Assembly: GCF_003991195.1 (NCBI RefSeq)
Contig: NZ_RCWL01000011.1
Coordinates: forward strand, 1-64,000
Length of the DNA stretch: 64,000 nucleotides
Reading direction: 5' to 3'
Source of the DNA: Gynurincola endophyticus
Lineage (GTDB): Bacteria > Bacteroidota > Bacteroidia > Chitinophagales > Chitinophagaceae
Shown here: positions 18,701 to 25,431 of the stretch, piece by piece
Numbering within the stretch: position 1 is the stretch's first letter
Layout: each line of letters begins with the position of its first letter
Notes under the pieces: model-generated
What the model was told of the DNA's origin: nothing
The model's input: only the letters and a program-made list of their open reading frames with translations
Database searches by the model: none
Position numbers and translations under genes: made by a program

Positions 18701-19355
18701 CTATCATTTTAAAAGCAACGATACTATTGGAAGGTTTATCAGCCATGCACCCATTCTTACATATGATAGCAGTCATATAACCAGCGATAAGGCACATACA
18801 GGTTTAAAAGTTCACTTCCTGATTAATAAAAAGAACAGAATGCGTGAACATAGTTGGGGATATGTTGTAGATATACATTATCAATGGTTATGGGGAATCA
18901 ACAAGTGGTCAGAAAACTACGGCTTATTAGAACCTTCGCTGATGGTTTATAACCGTCTCGATCGCCGTGGTAATATCCGTTTGTATAACCGCATTGGCGG
19001 AACTTTAACAATGGGGAAAAATCCTTTTTTCCAATCTGCTTTTCTTGGTGGACACGGTAATCTGCTCGGCTATCGCCAATACAGGTTTGCCGGTAACCAC
19101 GCCATCTATCATAATATTGAGACTCACTTCAAACTGGCAGAAATCACCAATTATTTACTACCGGGAGAACTGGGAATTATAGCCCTGCATGATATCGGCA
19201 GAGTCTGGCAAAAAAACGAAGACTCAAAAAAATTTCACAATAGTTATGGCGGGGGAATTTATTTTTCACCCGGAAATATCGCCACTGTAAATTTCGTAAT
19301 GGCAGGGTCGAGAGACGGATGGTATCCATATGTAAAAATGGGATTAAGATTTTAA
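15738..19355 (+). CDS. Metallophosphoesterase - kinase-like - outer-membrane barrel fusion
   Basis: A 1205-residue exported protein (signal peptide to residue 22). Residues 28-340 are a calcineurin-type metallophosphoesterase with all metal motifs: GDAG (Asp35), GDNIY (Asp66), GNHDW (Asn108, His109), GHH (His209) and GHEHG (His290, His292). Residues about 430-720 look like an atypical kinase fold: glycine-rich RGGGMQS, YALRSVLK (Lys459), a catalytic-loop-like LIGDWDRHEDQW (574-584) and RDRDQVF (Asp606). Residues about 850-1205 are a beta-barrel of the surface-antigen/BamA type (FLGGHGNLLGYRQYRFAGN, ending VKMGLRF). The esterase call is firm; the kinase fold is inference from motifs. It would act in the periplasm or at the surface, anchored by its own barrel. 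It is eight bases after the propeller gene. Confidence 0.85.
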   Translation: MSIRKSILLLLIPVLCHITLNAQNSIAKRIIFIGDAGEINLIQKNIIQKAIHELIAGKTQVVYLGDNIYSDGMKLPGDPQETHTQNILTAQFKPFRERQVPVYFVPGNHDWDRSGKNGLEKIQAQSAFLESQNDSLLALVPANGCPDPVVQKIAPGVTMIYLDTEWWLFPYSKANENNDCDCTTPEEVSLRLKDLVYQHKNDKIILAGHHPFVSYGNHGGHFYWMDHLFPLRAANKKMYIPLPVAGSLYPLLRKTISHPEDIAHPRYKNMIRQITTAFEGHNDWLYIAGHEHGLQYIQRGNLTQLVSGGGSRIDYVKKSKKAFYTSHHAGFVTIDLLTDGQAVYTFHSLEKNTWKKTAFQQPAIAIKNSIADYQFNPVNSDSVQITLQPSYDQKSNFHRWLFGENFRKEYATPVHLPVFKISAIKGGLTPTQRGGGMQSVSLRLVDKEGNEYALRSVLKRAETVLPEGLRNSFAKDWVDDAMSAQHPYSALIVPPLAKAIGVPHANPVIGFVSADATLNQYNYTFANTVALLEERNPLGKSDNTLKFLKNIQNDNDNRFDAITFFKSRILDVLIGDWDRHEDQWRWKNLSAKGEDKFYVDVPRDRDQVFHVTEGLFPNIMSRPYLLPTFQGWRGDIPSIRYSLFKSNFLNAHPASQMSWKQWEALVTETIYQLNDTVLNAAIYQLPAAIYNLRGADITKTLQNRRDALLPAFKEFYQFIHKKVDVRLSDKHEKVNITQNDNGDIHLLVQKINKNGKLTDTLLTHNYESAVTKELRIYLSKGDDSVWINTPDPGMKIRIIGDKGKNNIFVKDASKKIHYYGQPKHTNLEGSYQHISRHLRNNKSISLFEPVNLYNFWAPSFDIGLNVDDGLILGTGFTYTHKSGFRKLPFTYQQSLTLAHSFSTNAYRIKYRGEWTEILHKTNLVLQANIKAPNNTINFYGHGNETSFQKFEGHKRFYRARYSIYNIDALLKWNSGKDISFSAGPTAQFYHFKSNDTIGRFISHAPILTYDSSHITSDKAHTGLKVHFLINKKNRMREHSWGYVVDIHYQWLWGINKWSENYGLLEPSLMVYNRLDRRGNIRLYNRIGGTLTMGKNPFFQSAFLGGHGNLLGYRQYRFAGNHAIYHNIETHFKLAEITNYLLPGELGIIALHDIGRVWQKNEDSKKFHNSYGGGIYFSPGNIATVNFVMAGSRDGWYPYVKMGLRF

Positions 19356-19367
19356 AAAAATACTGCA

Positions 19368-21716
19368 ATGATTAAAGATGTAATGAACCTGGATAATAGT
19401 GCGAAAGAAAAATTGCATGAAGAGCTTGACATCAGCTTGTCTATACTGCCATTTATTCATTTTGTAGAAGAAAAAATAAAGAATAAAAACAACGTTATTC
19501 ATAACTTCTATCTTTCAGTTTTAGAAAAACTGAAACAATATCCCGAATTATGGTATCCGATAACAGTAGAGCGTTTATTAGAACTAAATGAAGTATTGGA
19601 TATTATATATGCCTGCACATCCAGCTATAATACAGAACAGGAAAATGAAATACTGGCATTTGGAGTACCCTTTAAAACACAGGTATTCTACTATTCTGAG
19701 AAATGGAATGAATTGCTCATTGACCCATTATGCAAATCACTCAAAGAAGACATAGAAATATCCTGGTCACCGGATAGCGAAAACAATCTTAAAACATATA
19801 TCTACAAAATCATTCTGGAAAGATTCTACGGATTAACTAATCTATGGTATGATAAGAGTTTTATTTACAAGGTGAAAGACAAAATAACCGATCTTGAAAA
19901 ATACTATAAAGCAGAAATAAATATAGACTTTATAGAAATTACTGCTAATGGGGAACTGCCGGAATTAAATCTTGACTTTATTAATGAAGATATTGACAAA
20001 ACCAATGAGTTTCCATTAATAGAGAAATTTTTACCGCTTAACCGGTTTAAAATATCAGGATTTAATATCATCAAAATTGTAGATGTAACAACAGAAGAGT
20101 CGGTTCGTCATATGGAGCAGGATATACTTGAAATCAATCAGAACGAACAACTTCAAACCATTACCAAAGGCATACAAAACCTGATCGGATCAAGAGACAT
20201 CGGACTGGGATATTTCCCTATTATAAAACTGAATGGAAAAATAGTTTTAGAAAACCTGAATACTGAAAACCAGGTATTATTTCTACAAAACATACTTTCC
20301 ACTAACCGTACAGAAGAATACTCCACCATATTAGACTGGTTTATAGAAAATCCTAAAACAATATTCTTCAGAAAAATAACAGAAGAAATAGTAACCAGGT
20401 ATCCTCTGTTATTGTTCCTCACACAAAAAAATATTACCTCTTATGCGATGATCCCGATACTTTTCAACAAAGAAGTAATCGGCATTCTTGAATTACATAG
20501 TAAAAAAGCAGGGATACTGGATGAAAACAGATTAGCCCGGATAGAACGCGCGTTACCTACATTATCTTATTTGATGAGAATTCTTGCAGATAACTTTAAT
20601 ATTCATATTACAGATATTATCAGGAATAAATACACCGCTTTACAACCTGTTGTACAGTGGAAATTCAATGAAGTAGCGTTTAAGCAGATGCTTTGGCAGA
20701 ACACGCATCCTACTCAACCATTTAACGAAAAAATACATTTCCAACAGGTATACCCTATTTATACAGCCATTGATATAAAAGATTCTACCATACAAAGAAA
20801 TGCCGCATTGCAAAAAGATCTCACGCACCATTTCACCTGTCTGTTAGGCTGTTTACGTCAACTTAAAAACCTTGTACATCTCGATCTTATTGAAAACATT
20901 TTGTATCAGGCAGAATTTTTTGAAAATAAAATAGGTTCGGATAATGAATTTAGCAGAATGGCACAAATAACAGAATTTGTAAATAATGATGTTTACAGCT
21001 TCTTATCACATCTGCAGAAAAGCTACCCGGAAACAGCACCAATCATCAATCGTTATTTTGAAGCAACACATCCGGAGACCGGCGAAGTGTACGCTAACAG
21101 GAGAGACCTCGAACTATCTATTAAAACGATTAATGAACAATTGGAAAAATCAATCGAGATACTCATCAATGATATCAATGATCAGTATCCGTTTTATTTT
21201 GAAAAATTCAGAACCGACGGTATTGAATATGATATCTACATCGGACAGTCGCTGGTACCTTCAAAACCTTTTTCTAATCTTTACCTGAAAAATCTCCGGT
21301 TATGGCAATTGATTTCCACCACAATTATGGCACGTCAAAGCCATGAAATAATACGCGATATGAATGTGAAATTAGAAACTACCTCATTGATTCTGGTATA
21401 TGATTCTCCTATTGATATTGTATTCAGAAATGATGAACGAAGATTCGATATAGACGGAGTATTCAACCTCCGTTACCAGATGATCAAGAAAAGAATTGAC
21501 AAAGCCATTATCAAAGAAACAAATGAAAGATTAACACAACCGGGAAAATTATCTATTGTATATTATAACCCCAGAAATGAAACCGAATATATCTATTACC
21601 TGCAATTCTTAATAGAAAAAGGATTGCTGCTAAATGATATAGAAAAATTTGAATTAAAAGATATGCAAGGTATATCAGGATTAAAAGCATTCAGGGTCGG
21701 AATTAAATACGATTAA
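19368..21716 (+). CDS. Large GAF-domain protein of unknown function
   Basis: A 782-residue protein without signal peptide or membrane helices, so probably cytoplasmic. A GAF-type sensory fold is suggested at about 265-400 (SYAMIPILFNKEVIGILELHSKK). Residues 1-230 are helical and unassigned. At 462-480 it reads VYPIYTAIDIKDSTIQRNA, where D-I-x-x-S-T has the spacing of the first metal-binding strand of class III nucleotidyl cyclases, but the second metal site (GD motif) about 40 residues on is not visible. The C-terminus (600-782) is unassigned. It starts 12 bases after the metallophosphoesterase gene. It could be the sensor of this operon; no activity can be assigned. Confidence 0.7.
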   Translation: MIKDVMNLDNSAKEKLHEELDISLSILPFIHFVEEKIKNKNNVIHNFYLSVLEKLKQYPELWYPITVERLLELNEVLDIIYACTSSYNTEQENEILAFGVPFKTQVFYYSEKWNELLIDPLCKSLKEDIEISWSPDSENNLKTYIYKIILERFYGLTNLWYDKSFIYKVKDKITDLEKYYKAEINIDFIEITANGELPELNLDFINEDIDKTNEFPLIEKFLPLNRFKISGFNIIKIVDVTTEESVRHMEQDILEINQNEQLQTITKGIQNLIGSRDIGLGYFPIIKLNGKIVLENLNTENQVLFLQNILSTNRTEEYSTILDWFIENPKTIFFRKITEEIVTRYPLLLFLTQKNITSYAMIPILFNKEVIGILELHSKKAGILDENRLARIERALPTLSYLMRILADNFNIHITDIIRNKYTALQPVVQWKFNEVAFKQMLWQNTHPTQPFNEKIHFQQVYPIYTAIDIKDSTIQRNAALQKDLTHHFTCLLGCLRQLKNLVHLDLIENILYQAEFFENKIGSDNEFSRMAQITEFVNNDVYSFLSHLQKSYPETAPIINRYFEATHPETGEVYANRRDLELSIKTINEQLEKSIEILINDINDQYPFYFEKFRTDGIEYDIYIGQSLVPSKPFSNLYLKNLRLWQLISTTIMARQSHEIIRDMNVKLETTSLILVYDSPIDIVFRNDERRFDIDGVFNLRYQMIKKRIDKAIIKETNERLTQPGKLSIVYYNPRNETEYIYYLQFLIEKGLLLNDIEKFELKDMQGISGLKAFRVGIKYD

Positions 21717-21763
21717 TATACTAAATCACATTCACTATTTATAATTTTACAGAAAAGCATAGC

Positions 21764-22573
21764 ATGAGGCAGTTATTAATTCTTTTTATACTGATTATTT
21801 TCTTTTTACCAACAGTACAATCACAGCACATAAAAACAGACTCTATTAATAAATTTAATAACAGTACAGAAAGGTTATATACTTATGACCTCAACCTGGC
21901 CTATTTAAAAACTTACCCTTCTGCTTTATGGTACACTACTTCATCACCTGCCAGATGGAAACAAAATGACTTTATAAAAGCCGGTATTACAATTGGTGTA
22001 ATAGGTACCACCATGCTGGCTGACGATCATATAAGAAGCTGGGTGCAGAAAAACCGTAACAGTACTATAGATGATATTTTCAATACCGTGGAGCCTTTCG
22101 GCAACCGGTATTCTCCGTATGTTCTCATTGGAATGTATGGTGTTTCCAAGCTTCTGAAAGACGAACGCCTCCAACATACCACATTACTGGCTACCAGAAG
22201 CTTTATTATATCTACAGCTCATTACGTAACGCTAAAAGCTTTTGTAAGACGATTAAGGCCGGATGTGGCTCATAATCAATTTACTTTTGCCGCCCCATTT
22301 ACCGTAGATTACACCTCTTTTCCTTCGGGGCATACCAACACTGTATTTTCAATTGCTACAACTTATGCATTGGAATATAAAGACAAAAAGTGGGTTCCCT
22401 GGGTAGCTTATGGAATAGCATCCTTAACCGGAGCTTCGCGGATTGTACAAAACCGTCATTGGGCCAGTGATGTGCTGGCAGGTGCTGTAATCGGCCATTT
22501 TACAGCAAAAGCACAATATGCCTGGGAAAGAAAAAATAACCGGAAAAAACAAGTGGTAACATCACTTTTTTAA
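21764..22573 (+). CDS. PAP2-family membrane/periplasmic phosphatase
   Basis: A 269-residue exported phosphatase (signal peptide to about residue 21). The three acid-phosphatase motifs are complete: K-x6-RP at 158-166 (KAFVRRLRP), PSGH at 187-190, and SR-x5-H-x3-D (Ser225, Arg226, His232, Asp236). Family members dephosphorylate lipid phosphates, undecaprenyl pyrophosphate or small phosphomonoesters. It closes the polyphosphate operon, 47 bases after the GAF gene, and overlaps the convergent beta-lactamase-fold gene by 12 bases. The substrate is unknown, but the operon points to phosphate metabolism. Confidence 0.9.
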   Translation: MRQLLILFILIIFFLPTVQSQHIKTDSINKFNNSTERLYTYDLNLAYLKTYPSALWYTTSSPARWKQNDFIKAGITIGVIGTTMLADDHIRSWVQKNRNSTIDDIFNTVEPFGNRYSPYVLIGMYGVSKLLKDERLQHTTLLATRSFIISTAHYVTLKAFVRRLRPDVAHNQFTFAAPFTVDYTSFPSGHTNTVFSIATTYALEYKDKKWVPWVAYGIASLTGASRIVQNRHWASDVLAGAVIGHFTAKAQYAWERKNNRKKQVVTSLF

Positions 22574-24043
22574 AGATAACCGAAGTGTATCCTGCAAAGC
22601 CTTTAATTGGTTAACCGCATTCACATTTGAGGGATTTAAATCAATGGAACGTTTATACTGAATAATCGCTTCTGCCGGTTGCTTGTTCTTCATCAATGCT
22701 TCTGCATAGCTATCATAAGCATTCGATGAAGCAGCATTTTCCAGTACATTCAATTCAAAAACAAGTAACGCATCCTGCAATTGGCCCTGATTCATTAAAT
22801 GATACCCAAACCTGTTTAGTTCATATTCCAGCTGGTTGATATCAAAATGTTCATTGTCTTTATTTTGTTGATAGAAGTTTATAGCTTTTGCCATTCCATC
22901 TTTTAGTAAAACATTATTCATTTGTTCAACAATTGAAACTTTAGCCAGTTGATAAGGCTGATCATTAAGAATAGCAAAAATGGCGTTACTAATCTGGTTC
23001 AGATCAGTATCAAAATTATTACAAAGTAAAATGACAACAATATCGTCATTTACAATAAGCGTTAACATAGAGCGAAAGCCATTAATAGCTCCCTGGTGAA
23101 AAACAAAATGCATTTCTTTTTTCAGTTCCGGATGCACAAACTTTGTAATACCCACACCATAGCCATAATTGGCCATTACCGGAGTCATCATTCTGATTCT
23201 ACTTTCAGCCGTCAATAACTTATCTGAAAACAATGCTTTATCCCATAAAAACAGATCATAAGCAGTAGCATACATAGCACCTGCAGACAATACTGCAGAA
23301 CCCAGTTCCATATAATCAGCATTCGAATAGGTACCATAAGAATAATTATACCCGCCGGCACGTTTAACAGAAATATCCAGGCCGCTTTCTATGCCACTAT
23401 TTTCCATCCCTGCCACTTCCAGAATATTCTCTCTTAGAATAGTAGCATAATCTTTATCAGTTACTTCTTCGATAATAGCCCCTAAAATATAATAACCAGT
23501 ATTGGTATATTGATAGTTTGTTCCCGGAGTAAACATCAATGTATCACTGCAAAACTTTTCAACAAACTCACGTGTGGTGAATTGCCTTTTACTAACATCA
23601 GAAAAGAAATCGGATTTAAAAGTATATTCAGCTAAACCTGCAGTGTGTGTCAGCAACTGATGAATAGTCACCTGACCTCCTACATCTTTTCTGTAATAAG
23701 GCAGATAATGGCTCAAAGGATTCTGAAGATTAATTTTACCCGCTTCTGCCAGTTGCAGAATCAAAACGGCAGTAAACTGTTTAGTAACCGAAGCAATCCG
23801 GAATCTGGTATCATCCTGAAAAGATTGCTTCCATTCTCTGTTTGCGAGGCCATAACTTTTTTGAAAAAAGATTTCTCCCCCCTTTGCTACCAGCACAGTT
23901 CCGCTAAATTTATCAAGCTCTTCGTAAGATTCTAACAACTTATTTATATCAGCGCCCTGCTGCCGGGAACAGGAACTCATCAATAGAACAATTAAACCCG
24001 GCAAAAGCGCCACAAGGCTAATCTTTTTTCTATATTGAACCAT
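22562..24043 (-). CDS. Class C beta-lactamase-fold serine hydrolase with C-terminal TPRs
   Basis: A 493-residue exported protein, probably a lipoprotein (LMSSCSRQQG, Cys25). The serine hydrolase domain (about 35-370) has the S-x-x-K nucleophile Ser85/Lys88 (FRIASVTKQF), the Y-x-N motif Tyr179/Asn181 (YQYTNTGYY) and an HxG triad motif (FHQGAINGF). The C-terminal 100 residues hold TPR-like helices (DSYAEALMKNKQPAEAIIQYKRSIDLNPSN). Such proteins are D-aminopeptidases, esterases or penicillin-binding enzymes rather than true beta-lactamases; the substrate is unknown. It is transcribed alone. Confidence 0.9.
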   Translation of the reverse strand: MVQYRKKISLVALLPGLIVLLMSSCSRQQGADINKLLESYEELDKFSGTVLVAKGGEIFFQKSYGLANREWKQSFQDDTRFRIASVTKQFTAVLILQLAEAGKINLQNPLSHYLPYYRKDVGGQVTIHQLLTHTAGLAEYTFKSDFFSDVSKRQFTTREFVEKFCSDTLMFTPGTNYQYTNTGYYILGAIIEEVTDKDYATILRENILEVAGMENSGIESGLDISVKRAGGYNYSYGTYSNADYMELGSAVLSAGAMYATAYDLFLWDKALFSDKLLTAESRIRMMTPVMANYGYGVGITKFVHPELKKEMHFVFHQGAINGFRSMLTLIVNDDIVVILLCNNFDTDLNQISNAIFAILNDQPYQLAKVSIVEQMNNVLLKDGMAKAINFYQQNKDNEHFDINQLEYELNRFGYHLMNQGQLQDALLVFELNVLENAASSNAYDSYAEALMKNKQPAEAIIQYKRSIDLNPSNVNAVNQLKALQDTLRLSLKK

Positions 24044-24275
24044 AAAAGAGTCTGATTTAGATTACGTTGTAAAAACTATTGATTAAATATAAGAAAGAAT
24101 AAAAGATAACATTCCGGTAATATTGGATGTCTGTTATTTGTACTGTCAAAATACAAAAAAATCTGAAAAATTTAGATATCACATGTTGATATTTAAACAA
24201 TTAGTTTATACTGTAGGAATCTAATAGCAGGTATCAGTAAATCCATTGAAGATATACCTAAAGAGAATCACAAAG

Positions 24276-24551
24276 ATGCTTATGACTCTATTATTTCAAA
24301 TAAACGTTTACGCAGCATTAGGATGGATTGGAACACTTTCTTACCTGCTTGCTTATCTTTTATTAAGTGTTAATAAATTGAAATCTACTCAGATCAGTTA
24401 TCACGCATTAAATATTGTGGGTTCGGTGGGCCTTGTCGCCAATGCCATGCATTATGCAGACCTACCCAATATCGTAGTGAATATAGCGTGGGGAGTAATT
24501 GCAATAGTTGCAATCATTGCCTTTAGCAGAAAAAGAGTTAAAGAAAATTAA
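24276..24551 (+). CDS. Small membrane protein, CBU_0592-like
   Basis: I start this at ATG 24276 (91 residues); an upstream TTG at 24246 in the same frame is less likely. The protein has three membrane helices (about 6-27, 34-54, 62-80 from this start) and reads WIGTLSYLLAYLLLSVNKLKSTQISYHALNIVGSVGLVANA, the pattern of the CBU_0592 family of small membrane proteins, whose function is unknown. Its 3-prime end overlaps the convergent TetR gene by 14 bases. Confidence 0.75.
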   Translation: MLMTLLFQINVYAALGWIGTLSYLLAYLLLSVNKLKSTQISYHALNIVGSVGLVANAMHYADLPNIVVNIAWGVIAIVAIIAFSRKRVKEN

Positions 24552-25134
24552 GTTGCAGTAACGCTTGTTTTTTATATTGATTTAATTTCTTCTTATACTC
24601 ATCCTTATTAGTAACCAGACTCAAATAATAATAAGCTCCATCTACAATCACAAATATTATATCAGCGGTTAATGCAGGGTCTTTTACCAACAATACACCT
24701 TCTTTATTACAATCCTGAATAATTTCTTTCAGGTTACTTCTCAAGCTGTCGAGCAGAACTTTATATTTTTCTTTTACCTTTTTATCTCTGAATACCAGAG
24801 AGTAACAACTATATGATACACTATCATCAAATAATGTATTCCATTTATGCGAAAATATATTATCGATTACTTTTAGTAACTTTTTCTTCGGGTCATTATC
24901 TAAAGACACCGGTGTTTTGAATATCAACAGATATTTATCAAGAATATATTCAATCAAACCATAAACAAGGTACTCTTTAGTTTTAAAATAATGAATTACT
25001 AAGCTGGGATTGATATCTATTAAAGCGGCAGTTTTGGCAATAGAAGCATTCTCTAAACCTTCTTTTTTTGCAATCTTATAAAAAGCATCAATAATTTCTT
25101 TTTGTCTGGATGCCTTGATACTTGGTCGTCCCAT
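24538..25134 (-). CDS. TetR/AcrR-family transcriptional regulator
   Basis: 198 residues from ATG 25134; a TTG at 25158 would add eight residues but lies inside a palindrome and is less likely. The N-terminal HTH (about 5-50) reads ASIAKTAALIDINPSLVIHYFKTKEYLVYGLI, the standard TetR DNA-binding domain with the YF-x-K-E end. The C-terminal helices form the ligand pocket and dimer surface. It is divergent from a SusC/SusD-phosphodiesterase operon. Two identical palindromes, ATTGAA-N6-TTCAAT, lie in the gap and suit a TetR dimer. I infer that it represses that operon and perhaps itself. Confidence 0.92.
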   Translation of the reverse strand: MGRPSIKASRQKEIIDAFYKIAKKEGLENASIAKTAALIDINPSLVIHYFKTKEYLVYGLIEYILDKYLLIFKTPVSLDNDPKKKLLKVIDNIFSHKWNTLFDDSVSYSCYSLVFRDKKVKEKYKVLLDSLRSNLKEIIQDCNKEGVLLVKDPALTADIIFVIVDGAYYYLSLVTNKDEYKKKLNQYKKQALLQLNFL

Positions 25135-25147
25135 AAATATAGCTGCG

Positions 25148-25160
25148 ATTTGCGGCAAAT
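25148..25160. promoter_or_regulatory. Short palindrome next to the tetR start
   Basis: ATTTGC-G-GCAAAT, a perfect six-base inverted repeat 14 bases before the chosen tetR ATG. It could be an autoregulatory site or part of the leader. It differs from the ATTGAA-N6-TTCAAT sites. Confidence 0.35.
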
Positions 25161-25216
25161 ATATGATTACTTTTTATTAAAGCATCACAACTTATAAAAA
25201 GGTAATCAATTTTTAA

Positions 25217-25234
25217 ATTGAACAACTGTTCAAT
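25217..25234. promoter_or_regulatory. Candidate TetR operator 1
   Basis: ATTGAA-CAACTG-TTCAAT, embedded in a perfect 12-base inverted repeat with a two-base centre (25213-25238). Its half-sites are identical to those of operator 2, with different bases in the middle. It lies 83 bases before tetR and about 200 before susC. Confidence 0.6.
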
Positions 25235-25308
25235 TTAATACGTAAGAATTTTAATCAAATCACAATATTAAGAAATTGTAATCATTGCATTAATAATATA
25301 AAAAGTTT

Positions 25309-25326
25309 ATTGAATGAGTATTCAAT
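25309..25326. promoter_or_regulatory. Candidate TetR operator 2
   Basis: ATTGAA-TGAGTA-TTCAAT, within a perfect 10-base inverted repeat with a four-base centre (25306-25329). It ends four bases before the TTG taken as the -33 box of the susC promoter, so a bound dimer would block polymerase. Its centre is 92 bases from that of operator 1. Confidence 0.6.
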
Positions 25327-25329
25327 AAA

Positions 25330-25360
25330 TTGTTTAATCTGTTGTATTTTTTCATTTTTG
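25330..25360 (+). promoter_or_regulatory. Candidate promoter of the susC-susD operon
   Basis: TTG at 25330-25332, a 20-base spacer and CATTTTTG at 25353-25360, which matches TAnnTTTG except at the first base. The start of transcription would fall near 25367, leaving a leader of about 65 bases before the ATG at 25432. Confidence 0.45.
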
Positions 25361-25431
25361 CGCCAGCAACTTTAAAACGAACTTTTATTAATCACTCAGA
25401 CACCATCATTTCTTTTTAAATAATTTCTTTT

